From assembly GCF_050908995.1 (NCBI RefSeq), contig NC_135119.1, forward strand, positions 22,969,001 to 23,033,000: 64,000 bases of DNA, in the 5' to 3' direction. The translations under genes and the position numbers were made by a program. Positions 36,214 through 46,943 of the stretch are shown piece after piece (position 1 is the stretch's first letter; every line of letters begins with the position of its first letter). This DNA comes from Andrena cerasifolii (taxonomy: Eukaryota; Arthropoda; Insecta; Hymenoptera; Andrenidae). Under the pieces are notes generated by a model. That model was not told where the DNA came from. It did not search any database and saw only the letters and a list, made by a program, of their open reading frames with translations.

Positions 36214-39200
36214 TACGACTTCGTTCAAGACGGTGTCGCTTTGGAGGTACGATATTCATCAAATTCTCGCGGAGACTCGCCTGTACTAATCTCAAGTTGA
36301 ACAGTCGCATTTCTCTTTATATTCAGCTGAGAAGACGGGACGAGGAGGGGCGAAGGGAGAGGCGGGCAACGCGTTAAGCCGCGTACGCTTTGCATATCGC
36401 GTAGGACGACGGAAACGAAGGGGGTCGCAACGTTTTATTTTCTTCCGGCTGTATTTGTATCCGGTTTCGCCCGGCCGCCTCGAACTTCAAGTTCCCGGGG
36501 TTTAATTTCGCCGGGACGAAAAGACAAACGATCGGTCATAACTTAATATCCGTCTCATTTCCATACGGCGCGGCGCTGCTATTTATTACGCTTCGGCAAC
36601 GCCTGCAGACAGCCAATTGCGTGCATCTAAGAGCGGCCCGCGGGCTGTGATTTATTTTCAACGGTCCACAGGAACACCGCCGATAAAACGGCACATTCGC
36701 GATACTGAGAGCAATAGAAACTTTCTACCCTCCAATTCGATCTTTCAATTTATTCTCAGTGTCGCGCAATTAAACGGCAGGAAAGCAGACGTCTCGGGGA
36801 AGATGGCCGCCGTGCAGTTTCGATAAAGTTATTTGTTGCGACCTGCCCGTCGAGTGCAAAGTTCACCTGCAGAGCTTAACGAGGGTCACGAAGTACAAGC
36901 ATCGTAGGACAGGACAAGGAGTACACAGACATACCCCGGCTGCGATCCAACTCCCCGTCTCTCTCTCGCTCGGCCTCCCTCGGCGTCTCTTCCTCCCTCG
37001 CCCCCTTTTTTTGGGGTCGGTGCATTCGCGCGGTCTCCCTTTGGAGGAACGAACATTCCGACGTAACGGGAGAAAATAGTGCGGTGAACCCCGTTGGAAA
37101 ATTCCCGGGCCGCGATGAATGCTCGATGTAATAATCGAACTTGAGAAATTCAAGGCATTCGGCCTCCAAGAACGGCAGATATTCATTCGTCGTGCACGAT
37201 TTATCGACCGGGAAGCTAGCTGCGAGCTGCCGCGACAATGAGCCTTGATTAGAAAGCGGAAGGAATATGTAAATCGCGGACAAAGTAGTGGTAAACCGTG
37301 TTTAACGCGGCAGACACGTGTCAGGGTACGAACCCGTTTACTGGCAAGGTAATTTCCAGAGCGGAGGGGGTGGAGTAAGATCTTACCACTTTGCGAAACC
37401 TGGGAACTTAAACATTTAATGCTTTCCAGCTTAACTAAGGAGCAAAGGCTTGTGTTACCTGGCCGCTTGCCGTGCATCTTATTATTATGTTATGGAAAGG
37501 AGCGGGATGTCGGCGATAAATATGCGGCGCGGATTGAGGAACGTGCCTGGGGGTTTGAAGGGGGTGAAATGAATCACAACTGAATTCAAACGTGTTGAAG
37601 CTCGCGAGAGACCGCGGGAGGAATTTTCAGCATCAGCTGCACCGATTCCTCTCCACCGTGATAACATTGAGATTTGACTTTCGGGGAAAGGTGGGGTACG
37701 CCACGGTCCCAATCTCTCTTATCTACTGGCATCAGGGAACAATGGATGTCGAAGATGTTCAATTTTTCATGGCGTCGCCATTTCTATTAAAGCGGCGCGC
37801 AGCTGGTCGGATGCGCGCTTCCTTTTATGCATACCACGTTTATGTATACTTTATGCCGTGTTCCGTTCTGATCGCGTAAGATGAAAAGAAATGGGGACTG
37901 ATCGTGGGAATCAGCATCTTTCCCCTGGTCCATTGCTCGTGACTCGTATGATAAGCATTTCATTCGGGCCCATCGCGCTTAGGACGGCACTATCGATACA
38001 CTGAGCGTCCAATTTACCCGCATGTTTTTTTTTTTTTTAATTTTTCACGAAAATTAAAAGCCTCGAATCAATTAATGCACAACGGTTGCAATACCTCGTG
38101 AAATATTCATCGAAATGTTTTTTGGCAGCGAATATTTTGATCATTCGTTGTACCTCAGCTAACAAGTATGAAATATTGAAAGCCCTCGCATAAAAAATTA
38201 TACGGGAAAGTGTAGATCGATGGGAATATTAAACACTGATAAAATTCATTGAATTCCGAGTGCGTGCGGGATTATTGCATTGCAAAAATGATCGGCGACG
38301 AAATTTTTAGCCCGGGAGCAGGGAAAACTTGCGGGGCATTCGTTACAGTGATATATTCAAAGGGGCCAGAGTATGTTGTTTTTAGGTATTAGCATTGGGA
38401 ACAGCCTGTAATTCCCTTCGAAACTCGATCGTCGTTGAAAAGAATAATAAAATTCATCCATTTAAGTCGTATGGTAAAGAGAGATGAAAATGGAAGCGGT
38501 GCTGTATTGGTGGGTCGTCGCCTCGACTTGGGTACTTAGTGGCCATGGCAACGGGTGCCAACTATTTTTCAGTTTTCCGCCCTTACGAGCGCCGTCCAAC
38601 CTCCTGCTAACTTCTCCCAAGCTTTCCTTCTTCTCGACCTTCGCTCTGGATTCCGCCAGACAGGGGACACATTTCTTTCCTTTGTATCCTTTCAGGAACA
38701 CCATCCCCCTTTTGAGGTTAAAACACGAGATTCCATTTGCGCCACGCTGCCACCCTAATGCAACAAACATCGGTTCGCTGCGAACGAATATTATTCTACT
38801 TCGGCTCTGTATTATTTTCAATGAAAAACTCGCGCAGCAGCTCAATCGCCGCTTTCCAAATTGATTTCCCCTCGTCGCAGCCGCGACTCGACTGTATTTC
38901 CATTCGCTCTACAACCCTCCGCGAATCGGACCCTTTTAAGTCGCAACAACTGCAAGCTTTCGTGCAGTCTTTCGACACTGAGTCCATTCGTCCCGAAAGG
39001 GTTGACACTCGATGGAAAAGAAGGGTTGCACTAAGTGGTAGATTCAGGGTGATCGAAAGAGGGGTGAGACGGGGAAAAAAGGTTACCACGCCCCGAGGAA
39101 GGAAGCCGAAGTGGACTTAAACTACTCGAGAGGGTTGCACAGCGGAGGCGGAAAGAAAAGAGTTGGACGTCGATACAAAGTGCTATTTATATCTCTATCT

Positions 39201-42200
39201 CTCTTGCTAGTTTCATTTTCTACACCCCCACCTCCCCGGGCCACCGTTCTTCGCTTCTGGAGATTTTAACCGTCTCCCCTTGAATGCCATTACTTCAAAC
39301 ACGATCGCTTGATCCTTTTAGGAAACGCTTGCTACGGTGGTCAATTATCGGAATAAATTTTGCACCGGGTTTTTTTTTCTCTTTAATTATTCAGTGAAAA
39401 TACGCGGCCGATCCGCAATGATTCAGCGATACAGGCGATGCTTCCATGGTAAATCAAAAGTGCTTGATTTTCCAGTAATTAATTGAAACCCACCAGGGCT
39501 TTTAATCGATAGTATTATTTTAAATTCATCTCTGCCACTCCGCCGCGCAAACCTGGCAGTGCTAGTTATAAAACTCATAACCGCCGGTTTATTTAACTCG
39601 AATATCATTTTTGGTGCCGCTGGTACTTTGGAAATTAATTTCCCACGCGCGAACCGCTACGCGGAGCGTAACGTAATTTCTAACTTTACAAATATCACGG
39701 AGATGGAATCGGGCAGACATGAAAAACGATGGAGAAAAGCCGAAATTCCGTCTCGAGGAAAATCGTGAGAATTTAATCATTTAGAAATTGTATCGACACC
39801 CTTTGAATCGTTTAACGAAAACTTTCGAAAAAAGCAGAGCCACAGTAGAAACTTATTTCCAACTAACCTTAATTAAATCTAATTACTTCCACACCTGAAA
39901 CACGTGATTAAAAAGTAACCACGGTCTCTTCTCTCGTGAGTCGAAAAAGTATGGACGAGTGGCGAACGATGCGCGAATATACGAAACTGCCGGTGGAATC
40001 GGAGTCGATCTCCGTGGAAATTTCGATTCGCGCAAAGTTTATCGCCGGGTCGGAACACTTGCGAGTAATATTTGACAGACGGCGGAAAATACTGACGCTT
40101 GATCCGGCATCTTTCTTATTAGACGTAAATACGACCGCCGAGAGATATGCGTACCCCCCGGCCACCCCACGTGGAAGGGCTTTCACCCTATAAAAAATGT
40201 CGATCTTACCCCGCGCGATTTTTTTCCCGCCCCATTCGCGCGACGGGTCCGGAATATAACCACGACCCTCCCAATTTGCATTTTTCTCTCTTCCTTTCTT
40301 TCTCGCCACCCCTAGACACTCGGTGACAAAGGATCCTCCTAAGTGGACGGGACGAACGGAATAAAGGTGTTCCGGCGATGATCCTCCATTTGGCCGCGAC
40401 CTCGCGATAAATCTCCCGCGGACAAGCGCGATCCATCGACGCCACTATTGAACGTTCTGCTCGTTTACTCTGCCCACGGCTGATAATGCAACTCCGCTCT
40501 CGATAACTTAATACACCCTAACAACACCTCCTCCATTTTCCCTGCAACTTTTACGCCATGTCAAACTTCTTTCGCTATCTGTCCGAAGAAAGGGCGCGCG
40601 CCTACAGATCGGGGCTGACAGAAGAAATATGCGCTGATAGGGTAGCCGGAGGGTACTACTGGGAGAGCCTTCAGAGGCCAGCTGATTTCCTCCCGACAGC
40701 AACAATCTTCGTGATAGCAAGGGCGTCCTTTATCGCTGTCCCCAGTGTCTCCCGCTAGACTCCCTCCTCTCCGGTGCTTTCGTCATATTCTGATCTCGAT
40801 CGAGCAATCGTGAAATCGCGAGGCAGGATCGTATGTGACAGGGACGAATGGGCAGGGCTTGAAGGGGATGGAAATCAAAAGTCATCGGCCCCCAAATTTC
40901 ATTTCTGCGCTCCATTCGCGTCCAATCTTTTTATACTCCATCGTGTATTCCCGAATCGCTCGTTTCACAAATATCCAACTTTCGCACCGGTCGCTTCGAA
41001 ACAGCCGAAGCAAAAATTCACGCGCTGAAACGGGATATATTGTATGTAATGCACTGGCCGGCAGGGGATATTGTTCGTTCCCTGTGCGCGGACGCTTGCA
41101 AACAAAGTGTGCAGTTAATAAATAAAGTGGCGATGTCGATGGGCGGATGGGAAAAATTCCCTGGCACGCGGACGCCATAGGGGACGTTATTAGTAATTTC
41201 GCAGCGAAAGTCAATAACCCCATTGAAATGTCGGAGCAAGCTCAGTCGAGGCTCGCCAACGAAGCTGCTCGGGAATAAGGACACTAAGGGTCGCGCGGAA
41301 CAGGATACAATGGGAGTCGTGGTAGCAGCCGGGTTGATTTCGAAACGATAAGTGGCAAAGGCCAGCGCGGAGCGCGCTGCATCTTCCAAGTCGTATGCAG
41401 TTACGAGCGCCGTGTCCTCTCGCACGCGCGCATTATGCAGCGGAATCGCACTATGCATTTCGTCCTGCATATTTACGTATCTGCGAGCTCGCGAGATCAG
41501 CCGCGGGATTCTTCTCTGGTCGGCTTCGTCCCCCCTGCACGCTATCCAGCGTATTTGCAGTATCGTAACTGACAAACTTTCCACTCTGCGTGCGCGCCGT
41601 TAGGCGCAAAATAATTCCGATGCTACTCGTTAGACGTGTTCCGTTGGAATCGTTATCCTGGGCAAGTTTGCTTGGTTCCTTTTTCATTAGAAATAATGGG
41701 ATTTGCGAATTTCGTGGTACCTAGCAGGTGTTTTGACTTTCGGTTTGACTTTGGTTCGGTCATAACCAGATTCCGTCATAAATCTTATTATCAAACAGGT
41801 GGAACCTCGGTGGTCTCTTCTACCTGTTTTACTTGCCTGTATCTAATCGTATTTTAACCAAATTTTCATCGCTCACTTCTTGGAAACCCATCCTCCAATC
41901 ACGAACCGATAAATGACTTTTCGACGAATTTCCCCTTGTTCTACGGTTTCGAGATATCCCGCGGATCTCGTACGATGATAGGTCTCGAGTGCGCCCACGG
42001 AAGTGTTAAGTGCCGCTTAATTAGAAGAATTATTAAGGAATCTCGTTTCTCGACACCGCTGGGTATCGCGATCGCGATAAAAATGCTTAATGTTTGAACG
42101 GGTTCTCCCTCGGGCGCTTAAATTACCCGCGGGTATTATTAGTTTACTTGAAAGGGTTTTCGCGTTTATATCGGGTGGCATCGCTGTACGTTAATTGATA

Positions 42201-42358
42201 TACACCGCGAGAGAATTAATTAGCTGTATGGAGTGGCACAGCCTTGCAATGTAATGTGTTGTCCGGATACGGGGCACGCAATCGATGCCAGTATTATGTT
42301 GTATAGGATCCTTGATGATACTTGATCACCCTAACAACCTCTGCTTCCTCTGTTTCAG
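36214..42358. other. unique non-coding DNA, probable intron
   Basis: Six kilobases of mostly unique sequence with a T-run near 38024-38038. Open frames of 204 codons (36863-37477, minus) and 188 codons (41018-41584, minus) are the longest in the window but overlap frames on the other strand, have mixed composition and no domain. Ends with the acceptor of the next candidate exon. Confidence 0.5.
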
Positions 42359-42391
42359 GTAAGGATCAAAATTTCGCCAGTAATAACGCGG
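42359..42391 (+). CDS. candidate 33-bp micro-exon, phase-compatible with 1894-1929
   Basis: The acceptor is strong: CTCTGCTTCCTCTGTTTCAG ends at 42358. The donor GTGAGTGTT starts at 42392. In phase 1 the block gives two bases completing a split codon, then KDQNFASNNA, then one base (G) of the next split codon. With the G left by the first candidate the junction codon is GGT (Gly). The length is a multiple of three, so the block could be optional. Nothing in the peptide is diagnostic; it is polar and looks like a flexible linker. The acceptor here is the best I saw on the + strand. If both blocks are exons, the gene is transcribed left to right across the window with a 40-kb intron full of transposons. 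Confidence 0.45.
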
Positions 42392-42889
42392 GTGAGTGTT
42401 CATCTAACAATATAACATTACTATTGCATGCACATATTTTACGTCTGCGCTGTTGCTCCCCCGCGATGTGTGAATTTTTCCGCCCGACGCTTCTAAGCCA
42501 TAATTCCTCCGAGTAATTAACGACTCTGGATATCATCTTGAGTGAGATGAATTGTGAGCTTAATGCAGCATCAGTCATCGCTGATTTTTAAATTAATTAG
42601 GACGTCATATTTAACAGTCCATTAATCATATTTTGCTATTAAGGCGTGGAAAATACCGTATAACTTTCCGATATCGCATTCCATTGACTATCAACTGCTA
42701 GGTTGACTCATAATTTCAGAAGTGAGAGGAATTTACCTTATGTAACTTAATACTCCACTTCATCCGCGTCCATGCCATATTAACTGTTTGTGAAGCCATA
42801 AACTCCAGAATTAATATTGGAAAGTACATTACGATTCACTCGAATCTCAACTGACCGGAGATATAGAAAATTCGAAACGGAACAGCTTA
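42392..42889. other. putative intron start, no gene seen
   Basis: Begins with the donor of the candidate exon. Nothing else is supported before the MITE. Confidence 0.45.
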
Positions 42890-43321
42890 CAAGGAAACAT
42901 CCCGAACCCGGAAATTAAAAAAATTCCGAAACTTTGTGAATACGTAGGGAATTTCCTCCTGATTACCACGGAATTTTTGTTTGCTGCCCAAATTCACTTT
43001 AAAGGGGTGTAATTGACCCCTGGAAATCCGGTTATTTTCCGATATTGTGTTATAACTCCTGAACTGTAAAATAATTTTTTTACCAAATGATAGATCTAAT
43101 TAAAAGAAGTAACTTTTGTCTTGAAACTTTTTTTCTATCTCTTACAGTTCCTGAGTTATAACACAAAATCGTAAAATAGCCGAATCTTCAGGGGCTAATT
43201 TCACCCGTTTCGAGTGAATTTTGGCAGCAAACAAAAATTGCGTTGTAACCAGGAGGAAATCCCCTACATATTCACAAAGTTTCAAAATATTTTGAATTTT
43301 CGGGTTTGAGATCATCCCTTG
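42890..43321. mobile_element. 432-bp foldback MITE with TTA target duplication
   Basis: Bounded by TTA at 42887-42889 and 43322-43324. The ends are CAAGGAAACATCCCG and the complement of CAAGGGATGATCTC. The arms (about 42890-43090 and 43130-43321) match along their length, with TTTCCTCCTGATTAC in one and GTAACCAGGAGGAAA in the other. A three-base TTA duplication is usual for PIF/Harbinger-type elements, so that placement is possible but unproven. A half copy lies at 22111-22352. Confidence 0.82.
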
Positions 43322-45972
43322 TTAGATCGCTTTGAACTCATTCTATCAATCGATGTGTTGAATCTTACATATTCAGCTTTTACGAATTAAAACTATCGTG
43401 CAGGCAACCGACCATCAGTAACCTCGAAAGATTCGCTAAATTCGTCGTAACAGCTTAACCTCGAATACAGTGGCATTACGTACAGTTTCAAGAAACTGGA
43501 CTTTCGAGGGTGCAGATAATTCGTTTACAGGAACCGTGGCGCGGCTTTCCATCGGGGAGGAAATTTTAATCACGATCGTTCTCGGTGACAATAAGCGAAC
43601 CGAGAGGAAGGTCTCGGGTTCGCTGATCTGTTATTTATTGCGATCGTAATTCTAACATGACGATTCGGCGGAGAGGAATTTCCTCTTTACGGGGACAGGT
43701 TCGAGGACGATAAGGAGAATCTATTCAAATCTGCTTCTCCTTTTTTCGTGTCTCGCGACTGCAATTTCACCCTGAAGATTTCCGTGCACCCGGGGACAAA
43801 AGGGCGCGACGGTGGTGAGGGAAGATTTACGTACATTGTGGGCATGAGGATGGGCAAGGGGGGGGGTGGAACGGTGGAAGAGGGTATTCTTTCGAAAAGG
43901 CCATTTTCAGTAATGCCCTAAGGTGGGTTTTCCTGGGGGGAAATAGATCGCGATCGTGATCGTGAAATGTACCGAGATAAGGATGACAAATTGCAGAAAC
44001 AATCTGGGCGATTAACTATCAGGCAGCGATGATGATTCAGGCAATTTTACGATTGAAATTTACCTGTGCGTAAGACTGATCGAGCACTCAATTATGTTAC
44101 AACTGTCGAATATTGAATAATTCAAGAAGACGTAATAATTCAAGTAAGTTCGACACTTACCATTGGGGTTCCCAGGACTAGATTAATATTGAAGCGAGAT
44201 TGAACTTGCTAAACGAGTGGTCTCCAGATCGACCCTTATCCCCAAAGGGCATTCTAACTATGAATATTCGTTGAAAATTAATTTTAGCGAAAGCCAATAT
44301 TTACGAAGTTATCGAAGCAATTCCAGCTACGTGCCCCGCACTTCGCCCTTTATTTCCCTCTATCGTCGACACACATTTATTTATTCCCTCTGATTTCAAT
44401 CTACAAAGCCTCGCTATCTTACCAAAGAATCATTCGAGCAGACTGTTTACGTCTTGATTCTCCCCTACGTTCCATTAATTTCCAGAAGAACTACCCACGA
44501 TCCAGGTTCTAACAGTTGCCAGCTATTTCTAAGCCTGCTCCAACACTCCTAACCCCCGAGCAGCACCCATTCGATAACACGCACGCATACAGGCTCGTTC
44601 GGCAGCAGGCATCAACTTCCCGCGATCCCAGGAAACAACATACCGCAATTGAAATTTCCACACGCGGTTCGAGCAGCTTCCGCGGATGCCGTCTCCGCAT
44701 TCACCCCCACGTCGATTTCCTCGTTCCCCTTGCAACGCGCGTAATCCCGAATGTAGTCGAAACGCGTGTCCCGGTTCGACGCAGAAAGAACATGGAAGCG
44801 TACGGGGGTTGATTCGGGGGATGGGTCGCGGGATGGTGGCACGGCCCAAGTTGGCTCGCGAACGGTCCGTCGTTCGGCGGAGGAGGAAGAATAGAGAAGA
44901 GCCGCGGGATGTGGCGAGATAAGGTCGGCAAATTGCTGGCAATCTGGCTGATTAGGCTGCACCCTGGTAATCCTGCAGGTTCCATCGGGGACCCGGGCCA
45001 CGACCTATAACCGCCTTCAATCCCCCCCAGCCCTCCTCTTCGACGTGTATTAGCCGAAGAAACGAGAAAGGATGGGACGCGGGCGAAGTAACCGCCCGGA
45101 GGGTAGCGACGGTTCTAAGAGATTAGAGGATCCTTTTTGGGACGGAGGCCTGGGCGAATCGAGAGAAACCGGTCCTTTTCAGGCTCCAGATAGACGATAT
45201 ACGTTTTCTTTTCCCCCGTGCTCCTTCTCATTTCATATGCGCTTACCCAGCACACGGCGTTTCGGGCTTTGAAGGGTTCGTTTGTCGATAGAGGGCGAAG
45301 TGGTTTCTATAAACTTGGCCGCGCTTCCGCTGGAGTTGGTGTTTATATTGTAGCGATACGCCGCCCAGGGGGGGCCTCGCAATTGCTGGGGATCGGTTGC
45401 TGGTTTTCCCGGGGCACAAACCGGTCTGTCACTTTTTCTAATCGGGTGAGAGTAATTGGACAGGTGAAACGTGTAAATGGCTGTGCAAGTTTGAGCTGCG
45501 AATGGGTAGCTATATTAGCACTGATCGTTAGAATTCTATACAAGTTTGCATAAGTTATCTAGAGTATAGGAGGAATCTATTTGTGCTCGCGTAACGCGCC
45601 GTGTTTATTTCCAGCATTGGGAAACGGTCGAAAGAATGACACGTTGGTAGGTAATCGAATTTCGAAAACGTCCGTCTCGGCTATTTTCTGCTGCGTGGAA
45701 TACTGTAAAATATCTCCGTCGCTGTTAATAATTCGGTATTTAGTGCTGCCTTCTGAATAGCCCATTTTCACGTGTACGAGAACCGTTTTGCAATAGCTAT
45801 TTCTGTATTCAGTTAAACACAGAGACCAGAAATAACAGTTATTTTTTTAATTTTTTCGAAAAAAATCATTGAGAAAAAGTTCAATTTTATACCAATGAAA
45901 GTCAGTCTTCATTAAATGCTGCATACATTTTCCGAAACATTAAGTGATTAAAAAATATTAAGACTTATCTGT
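43322..45972. other. unique non-coding DNA, no gene seen
   Basis: Unique sequence with G-runs near 43855-43870. Overlapping frames of 94-137 codons on both strands at 44.5-45.0 kb are chance-like. A donor-like GTAAGTGTC on the minus strand at 44152-44160 has only a 17-bp block before a weak acceptor. Confidence 0.5.
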
Positions 45973-46374
45973 TTTGGGTACTGATAACCATTATTGTCGA
46001 CGGAAATATTTTTTGGTCAGTAATAATTGTTATTGACGACGGAAATTATTTTCGGTAACTAATAACTGTTATTGACGGCGGTTTTTTTTTGTCGGTTACC
46101 AATAACCTTTATCGATGACCAGATTTTTTTCTGATTACGAATAACCATTATCGTTGACGAGAATTTTTTTTGGTTACGGTATAACCAATATATTGCGCAG
46201 GAATTTTTTTTTGGTTACGATATAACTAATATCTATTGCGGGATTTTTTGGGGGGTTACGGTATAACAGATATATATTACGGAATTTTTTTTTGTTACGG
46301 TATAACCAATATGAATTACGGAAATTTTTTCGGTTACGGTATAACGATTAAACTATAGAATATCTGGAATGCGA
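45973..46374 (+). repeat. left arm: about ten tandem units of about 40 bp
   Basis: Unit starts are seen near 45976, 46014, 46051, 46090, 46132, 46171, 46213, 46255, 46295 and 46332. Each unit core is itself a small inverted repeat (GGTTA...TAACC). Confidence 0.85.
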
Positions 46375-46541
46375 TCACGGTACGGAAGAACGTTTAGTGT
46401 CTATCCTGTATTATACACCATCATATAGTAAATTTGAGTATATGTAGGCAGGTATAGATGTGTGTGTAAGAGTGAAACAGCATCCCACGCAGTGCAACTA
46501 TCTCTTTTCAACAGCGTGCCGCGGCTCCTAATACCCAGAGT

Positions 46542-46943
46542 TCGCATTCCAGATATTCTATAGTTCAATAGTTATACCGTAATCGAAAAAAAATCCCGTT
46601 ATTCATATTTGTTATACCGCAACCAAAAAAAAATTCCCGCAAAATATATTATTTATACCGTAACCAAAAAAAAAACGCAATAGATATTGGTTACACCGTA
46701 ACAAAAAAATTCTCGTCAACGATAATGGTTATTCGTGACCAAAAAAAAATTCTGGTCATCGATAATGGTTATTCGTAACCGAAAAAAAATTCCAGTCATC
46801 GATAATGGTTATTCGTAACCGAAAACAATTTCCGTAGTTAATAACAGTTATCAGTGACCGAAAATACTTTCCGTCGTCAATAACAGTTATCAGTGACCAA
46901 AAAATATTTCCGTCGACAATAATGATGATTCATAACCAAAATC
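46542..46943 (-). repeat. right arm: matching tandem units in inverse orientation
   Basis: Carries about ten units, from GTTATACCGTAATCG near 46571 out to GATTCATAACC near 46928. The order of unit variants mirrors the left arm. Confidence 0.85.

Larger units (their letters stand above)
45973..46943. mobile_element. foldback element with tandem-repeat arms
   Basis: Two arms of about 402 bp (45973-46374 and 46542-46943) are inverted to each other and are each built of about ten tandem units of 34-42 bp. The units nearest the loop read GGTTACGGTATAACC, an AT-rich spacer, then GAA and a T-run. The outer units drift to GGTCAGTAATAATTGTT and similar. The inner arm ends match perfectly over ATAGAATATCTGGAATGCGA. 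The 167-bp loop (46375-46541) is unrelated and non-coding. Long inverted arms made of subrepeats are the hallmark of Foldback/Galileo-type elements of Drosophila (family knowledge); the resemblance is structural only. No target duplication could be fixed. Confidence 0.85.

Noticed and set aside
36863..37477. 204-codon minus-strand open frame
   Set aside because: Longest frame in the window, but it overlaps another open minus frame, has no domain, and changes composition along its length. Chance is likely in GC-rich DNA.
41018..41584. 188-codon minus-strand open frame
   Set aside because: No recognisable motif and overlaps open frames on the other strand.
44160..44176. 17-bp minus-strand block before GTAAGTGTC
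   Set aside because: Too short, with a weak acceptor.
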